Origin: Linepithema humile
Taxonomy: Eukaryota; Arthropoda; Insecta; Hymenoptera; Formicidae
DNA: 64,000 nucleotides
Reading direction: 5' to 3'
Assembly: GCF_040581485.1 (NCBI RefSeq)
Contig: NC_090132.1
Span: 15,010,146 to 15,074,145, forward strand
Of this stretch, positions 41,801 through 51,209 are shown in pieces; position 1 is the first letter of the stretch, and every line of letters starts with the position of its first letter. Made by a program: the position numbers and the translations under genes. Below the pieces are notes generated by a model. It did no database searches, was not told the DNA's origin, and worked only from the letters and a program-made list of their open reading frames with translations.

Positions 41801-44800
41801 TGACCCTGTAATTGTAAGTCCTTATCCTTTTCATCCTTCTCCTTTATTCCGCACTTGGTTTGAAAGAAACACGTTTATAACTTTTTAATATAAAAAAAAT
41901 TTATATTCCAAATAAGTGTACACGTAACAATGTTACATTTATTTGGTCCTATCTATTTATATTTTTGTTGTCGAAAAAAATGTCAAAAGTTTACAACTTA
42001 TACTCAAATTGCAGGCTTCTATGATGGAAGAATCTCCCGAGGAAGCGCAAAAACGGGAAGAGATGCTACGCATGTATCATGCATGCAAAGAAGCGTTGCG
42101 CATCATCGGAGATGTTTCTATGGCCACAGTTACAACTCCGGTACCACCACCCGTGAAAAACGACTGGCTGGCATCCGGCGAAAATCCGAGGTAACTTTTA
42201 TGTTATTCCTAGCACAGTGTGTCGCGCATTTTACTAATTTTTCATCCTTACATTTTGTACCGTCTGCTTTGCCATACATTTGAACACCGTTGAAACAGTC
42301 TTGGGTAAGATCCTTTACATATAATGTATTTATCTTTATTTTTTCTTAAACAAATATCCTCAACAACAAAAAACCCTGAACTGAATCCTGAATTTTGCTG
42401 TAAGAAATATGTTTATATTATGCATGGTTTTCCCAAGAGTGGAGTTTTCTTCAAGCATTAACGATATTTTGTTATATAAAAGTATTAAGTTAGATTATAC
42501 AATATTGTTAAAATTTTATTTATTTATTAATATATAAATTGAAAGAGACCATGTTTTATTTCATATACCTCATGTCAATTATAGTCATTAAAAAATTATA
42601 TTACACACACTTGGACAAAAATTTTGTATATAGCAATCTTTATAGTAGCACATATTGTTTGTAACTTTTTTCCAACTTCTTAAAGGCCGGATTGAAGCAC
42701 TAAAATAATAAAAATATCGATCATAAGACATGCTATGCTATTCTAGATTATCGCCACCATCTCCTGGTGGTCCAAGACGCGGAGTGACACAGCCACCACC
42801 TCTTTCTAGCTCACGAGCGCCACCACCAGTACCTGCAGGCGGCCGGCCAGCACCAGCCATTCCTAATAGACCTGGTCCGGGCGGACCACCACCATCGCGA
42901 AGTAACCCTGGCCTACCTCCACCTATGATACCATCGTAAGTACAATATTTAATAGAAAACTTCTAATTTAAGCTAAAACTAAATATACCATCTGGTAATG
43001 TCATAGAAGGAAGATTTAAAATTGTATATCGCGGTTCATTACTTCATCGATCGCAATTCTGATGCCAACTGATGCAATTCTGTGCGCACTTAAAGTTTTA
43101 ATTCACAGAATAATATATCCTTTGCTGATTGTGTGTTCCAAGTATATAATAACGCGAGCAATAACATGAAAACTGTATTTTCATTATACAGTCGTGAGAA
43201 CGTAAAAGAATTTTCAGCTTTCTTGAGAGTCTTGCCGGTCTATATTAAACCAGTAGCTTGTGTGATTGGGGCTTGGGTGCTAACTTCACTTTCTATTGCA
43301 GGCGCCGACAATAAGTCTCCGCACTAACTCGCCTATTCGCTACTAATCAATACTGTATCCGTTGCATTTATAGTCAGTGTATATTTTACACAAAACACAC
43401 TGTTTCCTAATGTTCCCGTACTATCTGTCTGCATATACTACAGATATTACAAGGTCGATGTTAATTAAATAGAGATGTGAAGAGTTATACGAGAAATTAT
43501 TCCGATCGTGTTAGTATTGCACATTTTCTTTTGTGTTTTTCGGAAACTAATCGAGCTTCCAGATATCAAACAACTCGTCTAGCATATTTCACCTGCGTAA
43601 TATGACAACGACATATTTTTTTAAGTGATTCAGTAATTGATGAAGATTCAAGAAAGGGTAGAACAATTGTGTTGTTACGTTTTATAGTATTTTTTCTGTT
43701 AATTAATACTTATATTGCGTGAACAGTATAATAATTTTAATGTAATTACATATACATACATACATGTACTCTATGTATAATATCTTTTCTCGCGAAAATT
43801 AACACACCCCTAATTGTAGTTGTATTTTAGCATCAATAGTACGTGAAATCTGTGCATTATTAAATATTTCCGAAGGTACAATTTTCTTGTTCGTAGAAAA
43901 TGGAGATATATATAATATACATAGTCGAGCATGTTTTATTGTAAATTACTTTGATGAAGCTGTATATCATATATGTATATATCGTTGAAAATATTGTCAA
44001 ATAAAGGACTTTGTGTTCTTACGGCAGATAGATAACTATTTATTTACTTACTAACAGCATGACATTTCGACAAAGTGCAACTGAACATGTGAAAAACATC
44101 GGTTGCGTCTTTGGAAAATCTATTAATGTTGTTTACTAATCGTATTTACTATTTATATATTTCCTGTAATATTAAAAATTGCGGTATATCCCATTTTAAT
44201 GTGCAAGTTCAAAGCTTTTTAATTGCATAACAGCATTACCATTTCATACGTCCCTTATCATGTAAATGTTTTTTATAAAGTCTAACACCAATTTGAAACT
44301 TGTCAATTACTATTTATGGACAAATATGTCGGTGCCTGCATTACAATTTATTAAAAGCAAAGAAAATAGTGGCATATATAATTGTTACAAATGGATGGCA
44401 TATATAATGGTACTTATAAATGGGAAATAAGCCGAGTGTAGTCTTGACAGCCGAAAAGTTGTCAGATCTAAATATATCGCGTTGTTATTACGAGAAACAT
44501 TTTTATAACTATTGTTACAAAGCTACACAGTCACGTTACTTTATCTCGCGGATACGCATTTTTTAAAAAGGCATTATGCACGCTTTCCCCACACAAGAGA
44601 CACGCATCATAAATTAAGTTTAGCTACGCTATATGATGTATGTCCCCAAATCAAATTAGAGACAAGAATGAGATATGTAGTTCAAAGCTGGGTATCCATA
44701 ATGTGTTTAGTCGAGGGGGTGGTCTACAACAGAGGGTGACGCAAGCTGCGACACAGGCTGCAGCACAGGCCGCCGTGAACGAGCTAATGGATGCGTTCAA

Positions 44801-44810
44801 GATCAAGTAA
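31965..44810 (+). CDS. shi: Dynamin (shibire), GTPase for membrane fission; long C-terminal form
   Basis: Basic exons: 31965-32128, 33597-33670, 34318-34467, 34554-34757, 34827-35019, 35083-35292, 36035-36234, 36343-36488, 36576-36733, 39956-40127, 40259-40504, 41449-41655, 42015-42190, 42747-42935 and 44711-44810. Phases close, giving 862 aa plus TAA. G domain: P-loop GGQSAGKSS 39-47, switch-I Thr66, DLPG 137-140, TKLD 206-209. The stalk is followed by a PH domain (about 515-625; IRKGYMCIHNLG, YWFVLTSESISWF), then the GTPase effector domain (MDPQLERQVETIRNLVDSY onward, about 640-760) and a Pro/Arg-rich tail from about 767 that would bind SH3 partners. The enzyme assembles around endocytic vesicle necks and uses GTP to sever them. 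The family start MAGNTGMEQLIP fixes the ATG at 31965. Optional exons and alternative ends are listed separately. Confidence 0.95.
32129..33596. other. Dynamin first intron
   Basis: Follows codon bases AA of Lys55 with donor GTAAGT; acceptor TTTTTTTCAG before GGAC. It contains a GTC/GCC repeat at 32577-32614. Nothing else is supported; the open frame at 32642-32887 has no family features. Confidence 0.85.
32577..32614. repeat. GTC/GCC trinucleotide repeat in dynamin intron 1
   Basis: Uninterrupted GTC triplets followed by GCC triplets. A similar composite GTC/GCC array occurs at 18967-19035. Confidence 0.9.
38536..38562 (+). CDS. shi: Candidate 27-nt dynamin microexon (cassette)
   Basis: Bounded by ATCGGCAG and a strong donor AAG/GTAAGAAT. 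The 27 bases keep the reading frame between the exon ending AA (36733) and the exon starting T GCA CAG (39956). Inclusion replaces N|AQQSS with N-AAASSHNA-S|AQQSS, adding nine residues in the linker just before the PH domain. Skipping also leaves an intact frame and matches the usual FANAQ linker, so it is probably an optional cassette. The polypyrimidine tract is weak. Confidence 0.55.
38830..38867. repeat. Poly-T run of 38 bases
   Basis: Uninterrupted T run in a dynamin intron, seen directly. It could be a relic of a reverse-transcribed poly(A) tail on the minus strand, but no adjacent retroelement is recognised, or simple slippage. Confidence 0.9.
40723..40734 (+). CDS. shi: Candidate 12-nt dynamin microexon (DKQR)
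   Basis: The sequence TTTAATTTATTTTAG / GATAAGCAGAGG / GTGAGT reads as a 12-base exon in phase 0 between exons ending at 40504 and starting at 41449, both phase 0. It would add Asp-Lys-Gln-Arg to the linker between the PH domain and the GTPase effector domain. Acceptor and donor are both close to consensus. Skipping also keeps the frame. Confidence 0.5.
41763..41813 (+). CDS. shi: Candidate 51-nt dynamin cassette exon in the effector domain
   Basis: Acceptor TCATTTCCTAG, 51 bases open in phase 0 (17 codons: SIKDEINTLKIFNDPVI), donor ATT/GTAAGT. It lies between the exons ending ...YASGDQ and starting ASMMEES, which join directly in the dynamins I know. Inclusion would insert 17 residues inside the GTPase effector domain helical region. 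Both splice sites are good and the frame is intact either way. Confidence 0.55.
42747..42935 (+). CDS. shi: Dynamin proline-rich domain exon (common part)
   Basis: Encodes about 63 residues very rich in Pro with PxxP and R-x-P motifs (RAPPPVPAG, PAPAIPNRPGPGG), ending PPPMIPS with the Ser codon split after TC. All four candidate 3' exons supply the third base plus an Arg codon, so every form continues Ser-Arg. This is the SH3-binding tail that recruits endocytic partners. Confidence 0.92.
43192..43327 (+). CDS. shi: Weaker alternative dynamin C-terminal exon (SRENVKEF...)
   Basis: Acceptor TTTTCATTATACAG at 43191, then T CGT GAG AAC GTA..., open for 45 codons to TAA at 43325-43327. The peptide is hydrophobic and unlike a proline-rich tail (YIKPVACVIGAWVLTSLSIA), resembling a membrane segment. 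It may be intronic readthrough rather than a used exon, and it overlaps the short exon at 43302 in another frame. Confidence 0.2.
43302..43314 (+). CDS. shi: Alternative short dynamin 3' exon (…SRRQ stop)
   Basis: Acceptor TTTCTATTGCAG at 43301, then G CGC CGA CAA TAA. Spliced to the PRD exon it ends the protein with Ser-Arg-Arg-Gln. A poly(A) signal AATAAA followed by a GT-rich stretch lies about 690 bases downstream at 44000-44005, consistent with a complete short 3' terminal exon. Confidence 0.6.
44000..44005 (+). terminator. Poly(A) signal AATAAA for the short dynamin form
   Basis: AATAAA followed closely by GGACTTTGTGTTCTT, a GT-rich downstream element, within the 3' UTR of the form ending at 43314. 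Confidence 0.45.
44711..44810 (+). CDS. shi: Alternative dynamin 3' exon (VTQAATQ... tail)
   Basis: Acceptor ATGTGTTTAG at 44710, then T CGA GGG GGT GGT CTA CAA CAG AGG GTG ACG..., ending ELMDAFKIK stop. The 33-codon tail is Ala/Gln-rich (VTQAATQAAAQAAV) and then amphipathic, unlike the preceding proline-rich sequence. An alternative acceptor in the same frame ends at 44734, dropping eight codons. AATAAA at 45299-45304 could end this form. Confidence 0.8.
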
Positions 44811-45298
44811 ATAGATACTCATCAATTGTGAATTGTATTTTTCCCTTGACGATATAATGTATAATGGGTAATCGTTTAAGTTGTGCAGTAGATGGTAGAC
44901 TGTTCAGGGTTGAGAATGAACTAATTCCGACGTCTCTCCACTTTGAATAGATCTTTATAACCGAAGTTCCGCAGAATAATTACTAATTCAGTCTCATCTC
45001 CTACCCCTGTTTTACTTTCTCTCTTGCATGGTGTGTCTATCAACTTAATTAACAGTCATGCCTTTGGAATTAAATCTGCGCACATGTATGTGCATATAAC
45101 ATATTTGTTTACGTTGCATATTTATATAGATAATAATAATTCCATAAGAGTATATATATATATCTATTATAGGTGACAAATATATATATATATACACACA
45201 TATGTATAAAAATACTATATCTTGCAATACTGCATATTACCTTGAATGTTCTTATATTTGATTATGGTATTTTCCAACAAAAGTCACTCTAACGGAGC

Positions 45299-45304
45299 AA
45301 TAAA
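45299..45304 (+). terminator. Possible poly(A) signal for the long dynamin form
   Basis: AATAAA about 490 bases after the stop at 44810; the downstream sequence is only moderately GT-rich. Confidence 0.3.
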
Positions 45305-45847
45305 GAACGTTTAACGACTATAACTGGAATCAAAGTACGATGGTCAGGAAATATTGCAAATTAAAATATATATATATATGCGTGTGTAAAAAAAAAAGCT
45401 GGATTCTAACGTAGAGATAGCACAGTTAATCTAATTTCGTTGTTATTTTCACACTATGTGTAAGTGTGAAAATTTGCACGTAGTCTTGTTAGTGAATGTA
45501 AGGTAAAAATATTATGAATCTCCTTCTAAAACAATTGTACTTGCATCCAGTGAATCTATCCTGGAAAGTCTACCAGAACCTGATAATGTGATCGACAGTA
45601 GCTTCGCGTTGATTATAGAGAACATTCCATTGTTGAGGAGCGAGTTTAATATTAATATTGTGGTATGATCATGTCAACTGCATTCAATAATTGCAATATT
45701 GAAGAAAATGTCGAACAGCGTCATCAGCGGTGATAAGATAGATGAGAAAATGTCATGCTGTTGGAAAGATAGCTAAAATTCACGAATGTATATCCAGTTT
45801 GTTTAAAAAAAAATTCTTTAATGGCAAAAGCATTGTATTACATGAAA

Positions 45848-45851
45848 TATA

Positions 45852-45923
<72 letters not shown>
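45848..45923. repeat. TA dinucleotide microsatellite
   Basis: Nearly uninterrupted (TA)n for about 70 bases, ending exactly where a TA-targeting transposon begins. The repeat frames reading poly(Tyr-Ile) are noise. Confidence 0.9.
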
Positions 45924-46330
45924 GAGTGTTTTAGAAATACTTGTACAAACTTCGAGAGTGAGTTCCCCACGCTTATAACAAGAAAAAAGGTTATAAACAT
46001 ACGTCCGGAAATGCCTGGTTTTTGAGTTACAATAAAAAAATTACATTCAACAGAAATAGATTATCATAGTTTACTTCAAATGATTACAATATGTAACATT
46101 TACACATTATCAATGTAATAATTCTCGAGTTCGATTGTTTAATTGGTTACAAATCACAATAAATGCTCAAAATGTCCTCCATCTGCTTGAATACACGTAT
46201 GGACACATCATGGACTGTAATAAAAATCTTACGTACAAAGGCATTTCCGGACACAAGTTCATATGTACTTTTTTCTTTGTCAGGTGTGGGAAACTCCCGA
46301 AGTTTGTACAATTTTTTCTGATACACCCTG
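45924..46330 (-). mobile_element. Decayed Tc1/mariner-type element with transposase tail
   Basis: Ends pair as inverted repeats of about 50 bp: the left end GAGTGTTTTAGAAATACTTG and the reverse complement of the right end (CAGGGTGTATCAGAAAAAAT) share GTACAAACTTCG and following bases. Both ends are bordered by TA, the Tc1/mariner target. On the minus strand at 46154-46205 the frame ends CIQADGGHFEHLL stop, the familiar C-terminal signature of insect DDE transposases. The rest of the transposase is lost, so the element is non-autonomous. Confidence 0.75.
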
Positions 46331-49300
46331 TATATGTACTATAAGAAAATAAAGAAATATTACATAATCTTTACGAGATATAAACAAGAAAAAATGTGCT
46401 CAGACATAGGATGTGATATAGCGTAGAATGCCTCAAGGATTTTGCATGAAAATCCGGAGTCACAAAATTTCTCTCTCTTTCTCCTGTCCCTCCCTCCTCC
46501 TCTCTTTTTCTCTCCCTTCTTTCTCTCCTTCCTCCCTTTCTTTCTGAATAGTTAAAGCTAACAGTAATTATATTTATCGAGAGTAATAATAATCATAAGT
46601 ATCACGAGTAATGTAATGAGTGTACATCACATTCGACAGGCACATTCAGGAGTGTGACGTTGTATTTTGTATTACTTATATAGTTATTTCTCTCGAGGCC
46701 CCCCTGATCATGCTTGCGATCTAGCTATATATGTATATAAGATGAATTCTTTTTGTAATTAGCTACTTTCGTATATACTCGCAGAGCAACGACGTGCTTC
46801 AAGATTTGTATAGTACACATTTTTATACGAAACTTTTACATTTGGAAGAAAATTACGTTAAATGAGTTGTGTGATCATATAATTACAGCAGTGACACAAT
46901 TTCATATGAATCTGTTGCTTAAAATTTATGAGAGAAAAAGCGTTACGTTAAAAATTTCTGTTGTAAAGATGGATCGTACTATACATGGAGCGATTTATTT
47001 GCGTTTGGAGTATGTTTGCGCAGTGATCCAGGCAAAATTCAAAGGCGATAATCGAAGTGCAATTAAAGAGAGAGAAAATATTTTTTGTTACAGTAGAATG
47101 TTGAATGTCTCCTTGGATAGATAAATGAATTTAGAAGAACGCCGCAGGAAGCGTCGGCGGAAGACTCGTTTTTTCTGTGTCATTGCGCACTTCGTATTCT
47201 AACTGTTATTATAACGCCATAAGTCCAATAATGAACTAAACAAGACCGTAAATTCCACATGCCGCTGCAATTAATACGCTATTGTAATTAGGATTTGTAT
47301 TCTCTATTCGAGTTACACATGCGAATATCAAGAAGGCCTAATAACATATTTTGCAGTCATATATATATCCATTTTTAACTTATTTTAACTCATAATATTT
47401 CTTTAATTTACTCATTAACTTAATACTCATTTTTAGGCTTTTGCAAAAGCTCAACCATCTTGTTGTTTTAAGTGAAATGAAACTTGTGAATCTTAACGCT
47501 CCTTCGAAGCACGTCGGACTAACTTGCTTTTGCGTCATGAACAAAGATATATTAGCTCATGATTTAGGCAACTAATAAAATACTAATCAATGTCATGTAT
47601 TGCAAAGAATTATAAAGAGTATCGAAGGAAATTCCACGTGCAATCACAAATGGTACATTATTGTAACGATATTGTACAGATACCTTGTACATATACAGAC
47701 ATGTGGTGCGTATATATTAATCCTTTGAAGCAATGTCAAAACGCATCGAGATAACAAGAGGTAACCGTAATGTCGTTCTGAACATTATATTAAAAGAAAT
47801 TCACGCTCTCTACATTATATTATTAGAAATATATTCGTAGATTTGTTAGCATTATCTTCCTTGGTAGATTACTGAGAGTTTTTTTTTTTCGTTTATTTAT
47901 GGAATAGTCATTTTTGCGCTAGTGTGAGTCGTTAAAAGATAACGATGAGATAAGAACAGATAGAAACCTTTTTACAAGGTATAGTTTTCCGATTTGGCAT
48001 ATCATATGATGTGTGCATACGCTGCACCGAATATTGTTATCGGGATACTTAGAGCCATCTCGATTTAATTCCGTATGAATATTCCACCTTCTGATAGTGT
48101 GCTCTTCCTTAGTGTACTATTTATTTTTAAAAGAAGAAAGAGAAATAGGCTGGATTGTCAAATCTCTGGGAGCTGACGGGAAATCTCTATAACATATTAA
48201 TCTGGAATAAATATATAAAGATGCTTCTAAAATTTTGTGAAATTTATAGAATCGATAAGAAGAATCGCTTGTTTTACGCCCGTAATTGCATCTGTAGCGA
48301 TTCTCGTGTATTAAACGCGCAATGTAATATTATAAAAATTAATGTATCAAATGCATTTTGAGATAGCTTGGTGGAATATCGACTTCAAGTCTTACAACGA
48401 AGAATTATATAATAATTTTATCTCGGAAATTTGTCTATAAATTGTTTAATCGGATAATTTAACATTTTTTTGCCTTTTTGAAGGCGCTCGTTTCTCCCGT
48501 GCTTTACATTTTATTATAATAATTTACATGAATGATATCGTGGAGATGTTAAGGCCTGATATTAATTGTAGAGAAAATGTGCCGGATTGATGAATATATC
48601 AACCTCTATATTGTTTATAAAATGAAAGAGAGTATTATGCAGCAATGTAATATACATAGTGATCGCGATGTACACTTTACTCGACGCATTATATACATGC
48701 TTCCATTTAAGCCAGCCTTATATGTTATTCTAGTATGCTTATCTCGTAACGTTAACACTGACTAAGTATGTAATTCTATTGTGCACCGTGAGCTGAGAAT
48801 CTCCAAATCGCTGCGCGTATATGTATAATGTTATAAAAAATATTTGAAAAAGCACAGCAGCCGATTATCGAAGTGGTTAATATTCAGTCGAAGAGTGAAT
48901 CATGGGTTTACTGTCGGCGTAGTTTTGATATTTTAAAGAGTTTGACACAAGAAAGTAATACTTCCGTGTTGCAAAATACTTACAAGAGAGACAATAAAGT
49001 GATTTTAACGGGTCCGCTGTGTGCTACGAATGGAGAATCTTGAAATGTTTCCACGTCGTCGGTATATAAATGATAATTCGAAATTGCATTAAAAAAAAAA
49101 AACACGCATATCTTTTCCGCATCTCTTCTGTACTTCTTGTGCCAAATCCTTTGATTGTACGTGGGCAAAGTAACCCCCGATTATGAAATAGAGAGCCCTT
49201 GATGAGCAAAACTTCGCGGCCGCGATGATGAGCGACGGAAACCCATACAGCAAAATCACTATGTACTTCTAATTCCAAATGTTGCGGACAGCATAGTTCT

Positions 49301-51145
49301 CATCGATTAACATAAAACGCTATATATGCTCTTGTTAATTTTTATATCATACATTAATTTTTATAGCAATTTTTATTCGAATCGCTAAATTCGACCAAGA
49401 AACCATAATTATAATTCCGAACAAAGATAAATTTCTCCTAAAAAAATATTGTTAACGTTATTAAAATGATATTGGAGGGGTTACTTGGCTAAGTTTTTCA
49501 GCGGTACATCTCAAAAGACATGTTGTAATATTGGCGCCGTGTGCGCATCGATTAAGAGGAAAATGCACTGTCTTATTGCAATATAAATGTGTATATAGGA
49601 AGTAAAATGTTATAGAATATATCTATACATGTATATATGCGTACATATGCGTACAGAACATGCATACATATGTATGTACATATACATGAGTACGTACGTG
49701 AAAAATAAGATTACATGAAAAGAACATTATTCTTACGAACAGTCGAAGACGCATTTCCGATGAGTCTATCAATGAATCGTTATCGCGAAGTAAATCTATC
49801 TTTCCCGATTGAAAGCATCGATTTGATATTTGCATATTGAATTGATCGAAACGCCAGAATTCGTGAATGTGTTCTCCCCGAGCACGGGGATGCGTATTCG
49901 CGTTCTGTGTATTCTTTTCAGTAGATCTTGAACCTGATATTTGTGACCCCGTAGTACGTTTTCTTTTATGCGTTCCGGATTATGTTTTTAAAGTAGCACT
50001 ATCAAAATTATAACGAATATGTTTGCGTACACACAAAATCCTGTTAAAGTTGGCTTTAATTCATTAAAGGCCATATAATTCTAATACAAAAAATATTATT
50101 TAAATCATAATTATTGTTAGAAATTAAATATTGAAAAGTTTAAGAGGGCATTATTTTATAATATAAATTGATCGTTGGCCATTAATGGGTTAAGAATATA
50201 TTGATTTCAAATTAATTACATTTTAATATTGTTTCTACTTTCAAATTCAGCACTGCTATTGATAAACGATATACGATATATTATTTCTCTTTGCTTGAAT
50301 TAATTTATGGTATAAGATGACAGCAATGCGATTGAATATCTTTTACTTATACTTATTTCTGCATGTATTTTACTGTCAAAACTTGAGCATGTTGTGCAGC
50401 AAATCTTCTATTTTCTATTAATTCCAAAAATATCATCATTATTCCTTTTTATTAGTAATATTTCATCAAGTATAGACAAGATTTCTCCGTTTCATGCTTT
50501 GTAATACGTGTAATATTTTTTTTTCAGCCTAAATATGTGATCAGTTTTGTTTGATGCTTGATGTTATTTCAATAGAATTTTAATGTCCGATTAAATGAAG
50601 AACGTGTAATCACTTTAATATTCTGTTATTAAATAATTAGATGTCCAATTTTATTTTCTAACCATATAATTATTTAATCTACATTACATTATCAGAATTA
50701 TATTATTTCTTTATTATCTGATATTACATATATACTTCGTAGTTTATTATATCTTTTTTAATAATTAATTAAAATATGTAATACAAAAATCACAATCTCT
50801 GGGCTCGTTGAATAAATCAAATTGATGAACAATGAGGATTCATCTTCCTTTTTTCTTATTTCATCAAATATGTTGTTATCAAATTGTTATTGGTACTATC
50901 ACTCGACCTTGGCTTATCCTCATTGTTTACCAATTAAGATACGTAAGTTTTATTATATTTACAACGTGCTGTGAAAGAATTTAAAACATTAAAATCGAAC
51001 ATTAAATTTCTCAAGCTTCCTTATATCTATGTGTTGATTTTGCATCTCTCTTCCGTACAATGATTGCCCCCCCTCTCTGTCAATATGTTTCCGCTTTGAA
51101 TTTTGTGGACACATCTCCAACACTCAATATCTATCTATGTTGTAG

Positions 51146-51209
51146 GCGTCCTGTACCCAATATTCCCCCCCGAATTCCCGACAGACCATACTCCGGCCGA
51201 CTAAACTGA
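51146..51209 (+). CDS. shi: Distal alternative dynamin 3' exon (RPVPNIPPRIPDRP...)
   Basis: Acceptor CTATCTATGTTGTAG at 51145, then G CGT CCT GTA CCC AAT ATT CCC ... ending TCC GGC CGA CTA AAC TGA. Joined to the PRD exon it reads PMIPS-R-PVPNIPPRIPDRP and ends SGRLN. The phase is correct and the sequence is proline-rich with PxxP and R-x-P motifs, as expected for continuation of the dynamin tail, although it lies about 6.3 kb beyond the previous terminal exon. This would be the form with the longest SH3-binding region. It cannot belong to the orphan gene at 53246, which has a stop codon directly before its ATG. Confidence 0.7.

Larger units (their letters stand above)
44811..51145. other. Dynamin 3' UTR and distal intron
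   Basis: 6.3 kb without a supported coding exon, between the terminal exon at 44711 and the distal one at 51146. It contains a TA microsatellite (45848-45920), a Tc1/mariner-type element (45924-46330), a pyrimidine tract (46470-46545) and AT-rich DNA. A 40-codon open stretch after an AG at 45550 is in the right phase for dynamin but has no supporting similarity. The open frame at 46867-47124 is unrecognised. Confidence 0.65.

Noticed and set aside
44512..44739. 75-codon frame running into the terminal dynamin exon
   Set aside because: It is in a different frame from the dynamin tail and consists mostly of intron sequence.
45551..45669. Possible fifth dynamin 3' exon (acceptor CATCCAG, ESILESLPEPDN...)
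   Set aside because: It is open for about 40 codons in the right phase, but the acceptor is mediocre, the peptide does not resemble dynamin tails and there is no other support.
46867..47124. 85-codon frame between dynamin terminal exons
   Set aside because: No domain, weak start context, and located in presumed UTR/intron.
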